47,052 bases of DNA, taken from the NCBI RefSeq assembly GCF_018119405.1, contig NZ_JAGPWC010000037.1, positions 1 to 47,052 on the forward strand. Reading direction: 5' to 3'. A program made the position numbers and the translations under genes. The stretch comes from Massilia sp. ST3 (GTDB taxonomy: Bacteria; Pseudomonadota; Gammaproteobacteria; Burkholderiales; Burkholderiaceae_D). The notes under the pieces were generated by a model. That model searched no databases. It was not told the origin of the DNA and was given only the letters and a program-made list of their open reading frames with translations. Numbering within the stretch: the first letter of the stretch is position 1; every line of letters starts with the position of its first letter. Shown here in pieces: positions 7,544 through 16,043 of this stretch.

Positions 7544-10500
7544 CGGCCTTCCTGCGCCTGCTCCTCCTGGCCCTGGTGATGGCCATGGCGCCCCTGGCGA
7601 CGGCGGCGCCCGAGCCCACCCTGCGCTTCGACCACCTGTCGGTGCAGCACGGGCTGCCCCAGGAGTCGGTGCTGTCAATCGCCCAGGACCGCGACGGCTT
7701 CATGTGGTTCGGCACCCAGTCCGGCGTCTCGCGCTTCGACGGCTACCGCTTCATCACCTACCGCAACGAGCTGGGCAACCCGAAGAGCCTGGCCAACAAC
7801 TGGGTGCGCGCGCTGCACGTCGACCGCCACGGCCAGCTGTGGCTGGGCACCGACGGCGGCCTGAACCGCTTCGACCCGGCCACGCGCAGCTTCACCCTGT
7901 TCCTGCCGAACGAGACCTCGCGGCGCGGCAACGGCAACCGCCACATCAAGACCATGATCAGCGACGGCCGCGACGGCCTGTGGATCGGCACCGGCGACGG
8001 CCTCCAGCACTTCGACATGGTGAGCAAGCGCTTCACCAGCTGGCACCGCGAACCCGGCGAACCTGGCACCCTGAGCGACGACGGCATCAATGCGCTGGCG
8101 CTGGACGCCGGCGGGCGCCTGTGGATCGGCACCGCGGCGGGCCTGGACAGCTTCGGTCCGGCGCGCCGCCGTTTCGACCACCATCCCGCCGGGCTGGCCA
8201 GGCGCGATACCCCGGTGCACGCGCTCCTGGTGGACGATGGGCAGCGCCTGTGGGTAGGGCGCTTCGGCGGCCTCGAACGCCACGCCCTGGAAGGCGCGGA
8301 GCGCGGCCGTGTGCGCCGCTACCGCACGCAGGACGGCATGGGTCCGTACTGGATCACCGCCCTCTACCAGGACCAGGACGGCACCCTGTGGGCCGGCTCG
8401 CACGACGACGGCCTGTACCGCTGGCGCGTGGGCGGCGACCGCTTCGACGCCTACCGCAACACCGTCACCGACCGCCGCAGCCTGGCCGACAACTACGTCT
8501 CCGCCCTGTACCGCGACAGCGTCGGCACCTTCTGGGTCGGCACCTGGTACAGCGGAGTGTCGCGCGCGGACCTGGACAGCGGCGGCTTCGCCCGCATCGT
8601 CGCCCGTCCCGGCGCGCCCGACTCGCTGGCCGACAGCAAGGTGCGCGTGCTGCTGGAAGAGGGCAACCGCCTGTGGGCCGGCAGCACGACCGGCCTGAGC
8701 CTGCTCGACCCGGCCACCGGCAAGGCCGTCGTGTACCGCCACGATCCGGCCAACCCGAACAGCCTGATCGACACGCCGGCGACCGCGCTGGCGCGCGACC
8801 GCGACGGCGTACTGTGGATCGGCAGCCGCAGCGGCATGACCGGCTTCGATCCGCGCAGCGGGCGCTTCCGCCGCAAGCAGCTGCCGGGCGACGCCGAAGC
8901 GAACAACGTGCGCGGCATGCTGGCCGCGCGCGACGGCTATGTGTGGATCACCTCGCTCGGCGGCCTGCACCGCTTCGACCCCGTGACCCAGGAAGTGGTC
9001 AGCTACCGCCACGACGCGGCCCGCATGGCCAGCCTGGCCGACGACATCACCCGTCCGCTGCTGGAGGATTCGCGTGGCCGCTTCTGGGTCGGCACCTTCG
9101 ACGGCCTCGACCTGCTCGACCGCAAGAGTGGACGCTTCCGCCACTTCCGCCACGACCCCTACGAGAAGAACACGCTCAGCAACGACGAGATCCACTACCT
9201 GATGGAAGACAGCCGCGGCGACGTCTGGGTCGGCACCGCGGGCGGTTTGAACCGCATGATCACGGCGGCCGACGGCTCGGTGCGTTTCGTGCGCTACACC
9301 ACCCGCGACGGCCTGGTGGACGACGCCGTCGCCGCCATGCTGGAAGACGCCGACGGGCGCATCTGGGTCTCGACCTCGAGCGGCCTGTCCTGCTTCGACC
9401 CGAAGTCCGGGCGCTGGCGCAGCTACACCTCGGCCGACGGCATCACCGACGGCGCCTTCTTCGACGCCTCGGCCCTGCGCGCTTCGGACGGCACCCTGTA
9501 CTACGGCGGCTTCAACGGCATCACCGCCTTCGATCCGCGCGCCATCCGCGACAACCACACCGCGCCGCGCGCCGTGATCACCGGCCTGCAGGTGTTCAAC
9601 CGTCCGATCGAGCAGGCCATGCCGGGCGTCCTGAGCGGACCGGTGGAGCATGCCGACCAGATCACTTTGCCGGTCGACGCGGCGGTGCTGACCCTGGAAT
9701 TCGCGGCCCTGCACTTCGCAGCGCCGGAGCGTAACCGCTTCGCCTACCGGCTCGACGGCTTCGACCAGGGCTGGGTCCAGACCGGCGCCGACAAGCGCTT
9801 CGCCACCTACACCAACCTGGAGCCGGGCACCTATGTGTTCCGGGTACGCGCCGCCAACAAGGACGGGGTCTGGAGCGAGGATGTGGCGGCGCTGGCGATC
9901 ACGATCGAGCCGCCGCCCTGGGGCACGCCCTGGTTCCGCATCGGCGCGGCGGCGCTGTTCTGCACTGTGGTCTACGTCGCCCTGCGCATGCGCCTGGCCG
10001 GCCTGCGCCACCAGAAGGAGCGCCTGGAGCGCCAGGTGGGGGCGCGCACCGAGCAGGTCGAGCACCAGAACCGCGTGCTGGAACGCCAGACCCAGGAGCT
10101 GCGCGAGCAGGAGCGGCGCGTGCGCGCCCAGACCAACGAACTGCAGAACGCCTACCGCGCGCTGCAGGAGAACGAGGAATTCCTGCGCCAGGCCAAGCAG
10201 CGCGCCGAGGACGCGACGCGCCAGAAATCCGAGTTCCTGGCCAACATGAGCCACGAGATGCGCACCCCGCTGGCCGGCGTGATCGGCATGCTCGGCTTCG
10301 CGCTGCGCGACGGCGCCATCAAGGAGGCCACGCGCGACCAGATCCTGCGCGGCCAGGCCAATGCCCAGGCCCTGCTGGCGATCATCAACGACCTGCTCGA
10401 CTTCTCCAAGATCGAGGCCGGCAAGCTGAGTATCGAGAGCATCGACTTCGACCTGCACACGGCCATCACCAACGTGGCCAGCCTGTTCCAGGAACAGGCG

Positions 10501-11847
10501 GCGGCGCACAGCCTGGACTTCTCGGTGACCCTGGGCGAGGACCTGCCGCGCTTCGTGGTGGGCGACCCGACGCGCCTGCGCCAGGTGCTGGTCAACCTGG
10601 TCGGGAACGCCTTCAAGTTCACCCGCTCGGGCGGGGTGCGGGTCGAGGTCGAGCGCCGTCCCGATGACCAGCCCAAGGACGACGTGGCGGCGGAGGGCGA
10701 GCGCGGCCACATGATCCGCTTCACGGTGCGCGATACCGGCATCGGCATCCCGGCCGCGGCGCTGCCGCGCCTGTTCCAGAAATTCGAGCAGGCCGACACC
10801 ACCACCACCCGCCGCTACGGCGGCACCGGCCTGGGACTGGCGATCTGCCGCCAGCTGGTGGAGCTGATGGGCGGCACCATCGGCGTCAACAGCACCGAGG
10901 GCAAGGGCAGCGTGTTCAGCGTGCTGCTGCCGCTGCGCGATGGCGTCGAGCCGCCCCAGGCCGAGCTGCTGGCGCGCGCGCCGCACAGCCACCGCCTGCG
11001 CATCCTGTGCGCCGAGGACTTCCCGACCAACCAGATCATCGCGCGCCTGATGATCGAGGAGATGGGCCACCAGGTCGACGTGGTCGCCAACGGCGCCGAG
11101 GCGGTCCAGGCCTGCTCGCGCACGCGCTACGACCTGGTCCTGATGGACGGCCGCATGCCCGAGATGGACGGCGCCACGGCGACCCGCCTGATCCGCGCCG
11201 GCGGCACCATGGAAGCGCCGGTCATCGACCAGCACGTGATGATCGTGGCGCTCACCGCCAACGCCACCGGCGAGGACCGCGCGCGCTACCTGGCCTGCGG
11301 CATGGACGCCTTCCTGACCAAGCCGATCGACGAAGAGGCGCTGCACTACCAGATCGGGCGCGCGATCGAGCGCCAGCAGCAGCGCGGCGTGACGCTGTCG
11401 CCGATGCCCGCGGGCGCCGTGGTGCGCGATGCCGCTGCTCCGGTGAATGCGCCGGTCGCGGCGCTGGCCGAGCTGGATGCGATGTTCGGCGTGACCGCGC
11501 CCGACGCCGCCCCGGCCCCGGCCGCCACCAACCCGGGCCGGCGCGCCAACGATCTCGCGCTTCGCCTGCGCGCGGCCTTCGCGGCCGACCTGCCGCGCCG
11601 GCGCGCCGAACTCGACGCCGCGGTGCAGGGCGGCGACTTCGATACCGCCGGGCGCGTGCTGCACGGCCTGCGCGGCAGCGCCAGCCACCTGGGCGAGGGC
11701 GCCATCGAGCAGCTGTGCGCGGAACTGGAGGCCGCGGCGGACGCCAGGGACGGCGCCCGCCTGCGCGCCGGCCTGGCGCACCTGGCCGTCCTGCTGGCCG
11801 CGGCCGCAGCCGCGACCGGACCAGGAACCGGAACCCGGCATTCCTGA
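7540..11847 (+). CDS. Hybrid sensor histidine kinase: periplasmic propeller + Y_Y_Y + HisKA/HATPase + REC + HPt
   Basis: A 1435-aa membrane sensor. Domain order is: signal/anchor segment 1-23; about 14 two-component propeller repeats of the W-x-G-T-x-x-G-L-x-x-F-D type, residues ~35-665 (two seven-bladed propellers expected); Y_Y_Y domain ~709-790; transmembrane helix ~798-817; Gln/Glu/Arg-rich coiled coil ~825-890. HisKA has His905 in MSHEMRTPLAG. The HATPase N box is near 1020 and DTGIGIP near 1065. The receiver has Asp1203 in LMDGRMPEMDG, and the C-terminal HPt has His1375 in LHGLRGSASHLG. It is a complete phosphorelay in one chain. In Bacteroidetes such sensors often detect sugars; the ligand here is unknown. 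It overlaps the phospholipase by 4 nt. Confidence 0.93.
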   Translation: MTAFLRLLLLALVMAMAPLATAAPEPTLRFDHLSVQHGLPQESVLSIAQDRDGFMWFGTQSGVSRFDGYRFITYRNELGNPKSLANNWVRALHVDRHGQLWLGTDGGLNRFDPATRSFTLFLPNETSRRGNGNRHIKTMISDGRDGLWIGTGDGLQHFDMVSKRFTSWHREPGEPGTLSDDGINALALDAGGRLWIGTAAGLDSFGPARRRFDHHPAGLARRDTPVHALLVDDGQRLWVGRFGGLERHALEGAERGRVRRYRTQDGMGPYWITALYQDQDGTLWAGSHDDGLYRWRVGGDRFDAYRNTVTDRRSLADNYVSALYRDSVGTFWVGTWYSGVSRADLDSGGFARIVARPGAPDSLADSKVRVLLEEGNRLWAGSTTGLSLLDPATGKAVVYRHDPANPNSLIDTPATALARDRDGVLWIGSRSGMTGFDPRSGRFRRKQLPGDAEANNVRGMLAARDGYVWITSLGGLHRFDPVTQEVVSYRHDAARMASLADDITRPLLEDSRGRFWVGTFDGLDLLDRKSGRFRHFRHDPYEKNTLSNDEIHYLMEDSRGDVWVGTAGGLNRMITAADGSVRFVRYTTRDGLVDDAVAAMLEDADGRIWVSTSSGLSCFDPKSGRWRSYTSADGITDGAFFDASALRASDGTLYYGGFNGITAFDPRAIRDNHTAPRAVITGLQVFNRPIEQAMPGVLSGPVEHADQITLPVDAAVLTLEFAALHFAAPERNRFAYRLDGFDQGWVQTGADKRFATYTNLEPGTYVFRVRAANKDGVWSEDVAALAITIEPPPWGTPWFRIGAAALFCTVVYVALRMRLAGLRHQKERLERQVGARTEQVEHQNRVLERQTQELREQERRVRAQTNELQNAYRALQENEEFLRQAKQRAEDATRQKSEFLANMSHEMRTPLAGVIGMLGFALRDGAIKEATRDQILRGQANAQALLAIINDLLDFSKIEAGKLSIESIDFDLHTAITNVASLFQEQAAAHSLDFSVTLGEDLPRFVVGDPTRLRQVLVNLVGNAFKFTRSGGVRVEVERRPDDQPKDDVAAEGERGHMIRFTVRDTGIGIPAAALPRLFQKFEQADTTTTRRYGGTGLGLAICRQLVELMGGTIGVNSTEGKGSVFSVLLPLRDGVEPPQAELLARAPHSHRLRILCAEDFPTNQIIARLMIEEMGHQVDVVANGAEAVQACSRTRYDLVLMDGRMPEMDGATATRLIRAGGTMEAPVIDQHVMIVALTANATGEDRARYLACGMDAFLTKPIDEEALHYQIGRAIERQQQRGVTLSPMPAGAVVRDAAAPVNAPVAALAELDAMFGVTAPDAAPAPAATNPGRRANDLALRLRAAFAADLPRRRAELDAAVQGGDFDTAGRVLHGLRGSASHLGEGAIEQLCAELEAAADARDGARLRAGLAHLAVLLAAAAAATGPGTGTRHS

Positions 11848-11856
11848 CGGCGTGGC

Positions 11857-11862
11857 TATAAT
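11857..11862 (+). promoter_or_regulatory. -10 box TATAAT before the response regulator
   Basis: A perfect TATAAT lies 27 nt upstream of the regulator ATG, within the 42-nt gap after the sensor kinase. No -35 match is convincing. It may give the regulator its own transcript besides read-through from the kinase. Confidence 0.4.
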
Positions 11863-11889
11863 GCTCGCTCTTGAGCCGAGGGAGAGGGA

Positions 11890-12597
11890 ATGAAGGTGCT
11901 GGTGGTCGACGACGACGTCGTCTCGCGCATGATGCTGATGCACCTGGTGGACAGCTGCGGCAGCCACGAGATCTGCGAGGCCGAGGACGGCGAGGACGCC
12001 TGGCGCCAGCTGGAAGAAGGCCTGGCCCCCGCCATCGTCTTCTGCGACCTGCGCATGCCGCGCCTGTCCGGCCTGGAACTGCTGGCGCGCCTGCGCGCCG
12101 ATCCCGGCCACGCCGGGCGGCGCTTCGTGCTGGTCTCGGCCTCCGCAGACGCGGCCACCATGGCCGAAGCGGACAGCCTGGGCGCCGACGGCTACATCGT
12201 CAAGCCCTTCCGCGCCGAGGACGTGCGCGCCCAGTTCGAGCGCCTGGCGGGCGGGCCGGCCGCGGCGGGCATGGAGCCGCCGGGGGAGGTGGCGCGCCGC
12301 CTCGGCATCGACGGCGCGCGCCTGCAGCTCTACCTGGACGGCCTGCGGCGCCAGCTGGACGCCGCCGGGCCCGAACTGGCGGCCCTGCTGGCCGCCGGCG
12401 ACGCCGACACCGTGTTCGGGCGCCTCAAGCGCCTGCGCGAAGGCTGCGCCACCCTCGGCCTGCACGCGGCGGCGGATGCGTTGGCCGAACTCGAACGCAT
12501 GGACGAGGGAACGCTCGACGCCGGCCGCCTGGGCCAGGCGCTGGGAAAGGCCGGGGCGGCCGTGTTGCGCCAGGCCGAGCGGACGCGCAACGCATAA
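11890..12597 (+). CDS. Response regulator: receiver domain plus degenerate HPt-like helical tail
   Basis: A 235-aa protein. The receiver spans residues 1-~120, with the acidic pocket VVDDD at 5-9, the phospho-acceptor Asp53 in FCDLRMPRLSG, Ser in LVSAS, and Lys in IVKPF. After a linker (~120-140), the tail resembles an HPt domain: KRLREGCATLGLHAAADALA matches the pattern H-x-L-K-G-x-C-x-x-L-G, but Lys180 stands where the phospho-histidine should be. There is no DNA-binding or output enzyme domain. AGGGAGAGGG precedes the ATG. Position next to the hybrid kinase suggests it is its partner. The tail could be a docking or phosphate-sink surface. Confidence 0.85.
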   Translation: MKVLVVDDDVVSRMMLMHLVDSCGSHEICEAEDGEDAWRQLEEGLAPAIVFCDLRMPRLSGLELLARLRADPGHAGRRFVLVSASADAATMAEADSLGADGYIVKPFRAEDVRAQFERLAGGPAAAGMEPPGEVARRLGIDGARLQLYLDGLRRQLDAAGPELAALLAAGDADTVFGRLKRLREGCATLGLHAAADALAELERMDEGTLDAGRLGQALGKAGAAVLRQAERTRNA

Positions 12598-12623
12598 GCC
12601 GCGCCTCGTCTAGACAAATCCGC

Positions 12624-12653
12624 TTGCTGATGGGTTACTTTAGATTTAAAGTA
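12624..12653 (+). promoter_or_regulatory. Candidate promoter overlapped by a palindrome, MarR-type operator
   Basis: TACTTTA (12636-12642), spacer GATT, then TAAAGTA (12647-12653): perfect 7-bp arms, the size and symmetry of MarR-family sites. A weak -35 (TTGCTG, 12624-12629) and a weak -10 (TAAAGT, 12647-12652) with a 17-nt spacer bracket it. It lies 36 nt upstream of the CoA-ligase start, and a MarR gene follows that ligase. Confidence 0.6.
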
Positions 12654-12688
12654 CTTGCGGAGTGCCTGGTCAATCACAGAGGGCTGAC

Positions 12689-14353
12689 ATGAACGATGCC
12701 GCATCCGCAGGAATAGCAGCAACTGCAGCAGTCTCTTCCCCGGAACTGAGCCGTTCCGGCTATGCCGACGGCTTCGCCCGCGCCAACCTGCCGCCGCGCG
12801 AACTCTGGCCCGATTTCCTGTTCGACCTTCCCGAACTGCGCTACCCGGAGCGCCTCAATTGCGTGGCCGAGCTGCTGGACAAGAGCGTGCAGCGCGGCTG
12901 GGGCGAGCGCACCGCGCTGACCGGCGCGCGCGAGACCCTGAGCTACGCGGCGCTGCTGGCGCGGGTCGACCGCATCGCCCACGTGCTGCGCCAGGACCTG
13001 GGTCTGCCCACCGGCAGCCGCGTGCTGCTGCGCGGCGCCAATTGCCCGATGATGGCGGCCTGCATCCTGGCCGTGATCAAGGCCGGCTGCATCGCCGTTC
13101 CCACCATGCCGCTGCTGCGCGCCAGGGAGCTCGGCGCCATCGCCGCCAAGGCGCGCGTGAACGCCGTGCTGTGCGCGGCCTCGCTGTGCGGCGAGGTCGA
13201 GGCGATGGAACTGGGTGGCGCGCCGCTGGTCTGCTTCGACAGCGAACAGCCCGATGGACTGGAAGCGCGCATGGCGCGGCACGACGCGCCCTTCGAGGCC
13301 TGCGACAGCGCGGCCGACGACGTCTGCCTGATCAGCTTTACCTCGGGCACCACCGGCGTCCCCAAGGGCACCATGCACTTCCACCGCGACGTGCTGGCGA
13401 TCTGCGACTGCTTCCCGCGCCATACCCTGGGCGCGACGATGAACGACGTGTTCATCGGCACGCCGCCGCTGGCCTTTACCTTCGGCCTGGGCGGCCTGCT
13501 GCTGTTCCCGCTGCGCGTGGGCGCGCGCGCCGTCCTGATCGAGAAGCTGACCCCCGAAACCCTGCTGGCCGCGATCGAGCAGCACCGCGCCACCGTGTGC
13601 TTCACCGCGCCCACCTTCTACCGCCAGATGGCGGCGCTGGCGGCGCAGTTCGACCTGTCCAGCCTGAGCCGCACGGTGTCGGCCGGCGAGGCGCTGCCGG
13701 TGGCCACGCGCGAGGCCTGGCAGGCCGCGACCGGCCTGGCCATGATCGACGGCATCGGCGCCACCGAGATGCTGCACATCTTCATCTCGGCCGCCGGCGA
13801 GGCCATCCGCGCCGGCGCCACCGGCAAGCCGGTGCCTGGCTATGTCGCCTGCATCCTCGACGAGGCGGGCAGGCAGGTGGGGCCGGGCGTGATCGGACGG
13901 CTGGCCGTGAAGGGACCGACCGGCTGCCGCTACCTGGACGACCCGCGCCAGCGCGATTACGTGCGCGACGGCTGGAACCTGACCGGCGACGCCTACGAGA
14001 TGGATGCCGACGGCTATTTCCACTACCGCTCGCGCCTGGACGACATGATCATCTCGGCCGGCTACAACATCGCCGGGGCCGAGGTCGAGGAAGCGCTGCT
14101 GCGCCATCCGGCGGTGGCTGAATGCGGCGTGGTCGGGCGCGCGGACCCTGAACGCGGCCAGGTGGTCGAGGCCCATGTGGTGCTGCGGCCCGGCCATGCG
14201 GCCTCGAACGAGCTGGTGCAGGCGCTGCAGGAGTTCGTCAAGCAGCAGATCGCGCCCTACAAATATCCGCGCGCTGTGCGGTTTCGCGAACAGTTGCCGC
14301 GCACCGAAACCGGTAAGCTGCAACGGTTCAAACTACGCGCCGAGTCGGCTTGA
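12689..14353 (+). CDS. AMP-forming CoA ligase, benzoate/2-aminobenzoate-CoA ligase-like
   Basis: A 554-aa ANL-superfamily enzyme that would adenylate a carboxylic acid and transfer it to CoA. The P-loop-like motif SFTSGTTGVPKGTMHFH is near residue 220, then IDGIGATEMLHIF, TGDAYEMDADGYFHYRSRLDD, and the C-terminal catalytic Lys543 in ETGKLQRF. The pattern GATEMLHIF with a Pro-rich N-terminal lead suggests the benzoate/aminobenzoate-CoA ligase branch rather than fatty acids, but the substrate is inferred. AGAGGG precedes the ATG at 12689. The MarR gene starts 8 nt after its stop, forming an operon. The upstream palindrome is the likely control point. Confidence 0.82.
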   Translation: MNDAASAGIAATAAVSSPELSRSGYADGFARANLPPRELWPDFLFDLPELRYPERLNCVAELLDKSVQRGWGERTALTGARETLSYAALLARVDRIAHVLRQDLGLPTGSRVLLRGANCPMMAACILAVIKAGCIAVPTMPLLRARELGAIAAKARVNAVLCAASLCGEVEAMELGGAPLVCFDSEQPDGLEARMARHDAPFEACDSAADDVCLISFTSGTTGVPKGTMHFHRDVLAICDCFPRHTLGATMNDVFIGTPPLAFTFGLGGLLLFPLRVGARAVLIEKLTPETLLAAIEQHRATVCFTAPTFYRQMAALAAQFDLSSLSRTVSAGEALPVATREAWQAATGLAMIDGIGATEMLHIFISAAGEAIRAGATGKPVPGYVACILDEAGRQVGPGVIGRLAVKGPTGCRYLDDPRQRDYVRDGWNLTGDAYEMDADGYFHYRSRLDDMIISAGYNIAGAEVEEALLRHPAVAECGVVGRADPERGQVVEAHVVLRPGHAASNELVQALQEFVKQQIAPYKYPRAVRFREQLPRTETGKLQRFKLRAESA

Positions 14354-14361
14354 GGAGCAGC

Positions 14362-14886
14362 ATGCAGGATTTTGACGGGCGGGAAGGCCGGGATGGAGCG
14401 GATGAGCCGGAGAGCCTCGACCTGGAGAGCCGGCTGACCCAGGAGCATCACCAGTCGCTGCGGCTGTGGCTGCGCATGCTCTCGTGCACCTTGCGCATCG
14501 AGAACGAGATCCGCAGCCGCCTGCGCGCCAGTTTCGACATCACCTTGCCGCGCTTCGACCTGATGGCCCAGCTGGAACGCCATCCGGACGGCTTGCGCAT
14601 GGGCGAGCTGTCCAAGCGCATGATGGTCACCGGCGGCAATATCACCGGCATCACCGACCAGCTCGAGCGCGAACAGCTGGTGGTGCGCGTGCCCGACACC
14701 AAGGACCGCCGCGCCTTCGCCGTCAAGCTCACCCCCGCCGGCCGCCGCGCCTTCGACGAAATGGCGGCGGTGCACGAGCGCTGGATCGACGAGCTGCTGG
14801 CCGACATCCCCGCCGAGGACAAGGACAGCCTGATCGCCCTGCTGTCGACCATGAAGCGCCGCCTGCGTATCGGCGACAGCCGCTGA
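14362..14886 (+). CDS. MarR-family transcriptional regulator
   Basis: A 174-aa winged-helix repressor. The family landmarks are LPRFDLMAQLERHPDGLRMGELSKRMMVTGGNITGI (helix-turn-helix, residues ~58-95), then the wing DTKDRRAFAVKLTPAGRRAF and a C-terminal dimerisation helix. GAGGAG lies 4 nt upstream of the ATG at 14362; an in-frame TTG at 14350 overlaps the ligase stop and is less likely. MarR proteins linked to aromatic-acid CoA ligases usually respond to the CoA thioester product. Autoregulation through the palindrome at 12636-12653 is the natural inference. Confidence 0.9.
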   Translation: MQDFDGREGRDGADEPESLDLESRLTQEHHQSLRLWLRMLSCTLRIENEIRSRLRASFDITLPRFDLMAQLERHPDGLRMGELSKRMMVTGGNITGITDQLEREQLVVRVPDTKDRRAFAVKLTPAGRRAFDEMAAVHERWIDELLADIPAEDKDSLIALLSTMKRRLRIGDSR

Positions 14887-14904
14887 ACCTTCGCCTCCAT
14901 CGCC

Positions 14905-14936
14905 GTAGGGTTGGCGGCTCCGCCGCCGACGCGTTC
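14905..14936 (+). repeat. REP-like hairpin repeat, copy 2
   Basis: GTAGGGTTGGCGGC, TCC, GCCGCC, GACGCG: same layout as copy 1, with only the loop (TCC against TTT) and flank bases changed. It lies 18 nt after the MarR stop. Confidence 0.7.
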
Positions 14937-14949
14937 AACCGAGGCTCCC

Positions 14950-14982
14950 GTAGGGTGGACGGCTCTGCCGTCCACGCGGTGA
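14950..14982 (+). repeat. REP-like hairpin repeat, copy 3 with compensated stem
   Basis: GTGGACGGC (14955-14963), loop TCT, then GCCGTCCAC (14967-14975): a perfect 9-bp stem. Relative to copies 1 and 2, the stem has a C-to-A change on the left matched by G-to-T on the right, so pairing is kept. It lies 13 nt after copy 2 in the same orientation. The remaining bases to 15142 hold no gene I can support. Confidence 0.7.
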
Positions 14983-15142
14983 TAGGCAAAGCCAGCATTC
15001 GCGCGCACGATCCGGCGAACATTGCGACGAGCAATGCGAAACCGCCTCGCTGTTAGCGCCCACAATCAACAGTTCCGCAATCGTGCGACCCACCTATACA
15101 GGCAGCGGATAATTAACAGCCAGACTCGACAGGAGGCGCACC

Positions 15143-15916
15143 ATGCTGATCCAGCCCGACGTGCCACCGGAATTCCGCACCTGCGGCCGCTGCCGGCGCA
15201 CCCAGGGTCCTGGCTTCCAGCTCAGTTTCGCCTACCAGCCCATCGTCGACGTCGCGAGCCGCAGCGTCTATGCCTACGAAGCCCTGGTCCGCGGGCCGAA
15301 AGGGGAGAGCGCCTGGTCCGTCCTGTCCCGGGTCAACGAAGAAAACCGCTACGAATTCGACCAGGCCTGCCGCATCCAGGCCATCCGCACCGCGGCCGAG
15401 CTCGGCATCCACGAGCGCCTGTCGATCAACTTCCTGCCGAATGCCGTCTACCACCCGGCCACCTGCATCCAGCACACCTTCAACGCCGCGCGCGAAGTCG
15501 GCTACCCGCTCGAGAACCTGATCTTCGAAGTCCCGGAAGGCCAGCGCGTGCCGGACCGCCCGCACCTGGTGCATATCTTCCGCGAATACCGCCGCTACGG
15601 CTTCGGCACCGCCATCGACGACTTCGGCGCCGGCTTCGCGGGCCTGGAGCTGCTGTCGGAATTCCAGCCGAACTTCCTCAAGCTTGGCATGGGCCTGGTG
15701 CGCGGCATCGACCGCAACCCGGCGCGCCAGGCGATCGTGCACGGCGTGCTGACCATGTGCGCCGAATTGGGTGTGCAGGTGCTGGCGGAGGGCGTGGAGA
15801 CGCGCGAGGAACGCGACTGGCTGGCGGCGGCGGGTGTCGGCCTGATGCAGGGCTACCTGTTTGGCAAGCCGCGCCTGCGCAGGGTCGAGGACGTCGAGCA
15901 GGCGGCCTGGCATTGA
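15143..15916 (+). CDS. EAL-domain cyclic-di-GMP phosphodiesterase
   Basis: A 257-aa, single-domain EAL protein that would hydrolyse c-di-GMP to pGpG. The signature residues are present: Glu46 in YEALVRG, Asn in INFLPN, Glu in FEVPEG, the double Asp in IDDFGAGFAGL, Lys in FLKLGMGL, Glu in LAEGVETREE and Gln in MQGYLFGKP. One deviation is Gly where most proteins have Asp two residues after that Lys. A CGRC cysteine pair (Cys14, Cys17) precedes the domain and could bind metal or sense redox. There is no GGDEF or membrane segment. AGGAGG precedes the ATG. It may influence EPS output, but no direct link is visible. Confidence 0.88.
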   Translation: MLIQPDVPPEFRTCGRCRRTQGPGFQLSFAYQPIVDVASRSVYAYEALVRGPKGESAWSVLSRVNEENRYEFDQACRIQAIRTAAELGIHERLSINFLPNAVYHPATCIQHTFNAAREVGYPLENLIFEVPEGQRVPDRPHLVHIFREYRRYGFGTAIDDFGAGFAGLELLSEFQPNFLKLGMGLVRGIDRNPARQAIVHGVLTMCAELGVQVLAEGVETREERDWLAAAGVGLMQGYLFGKPRLRRVEDVEQAAWH

Positions 15917-16043
15917 ACGGACCGGGGCCGGAAATGCCGGTCAGTACCGTTGCAAAACGTTAACCAGCGAGGCGATCGGTATTTATTCGCTTTCTACCGG
16001 AATTGTTTGTCACTAGAATAACGGCATTCTGTTCGGGCGCCGC

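Noticed and set aside
7675..12465. A ~1600-codon open frame on the minus strand opposite the sensor kinase and response regulator
   Set aside because: It is a GC-rich shadow of the plus-strand genes: Ala/Gly/Arg/His-rich with no domains, while the plus strand has ordered kinase motifs.
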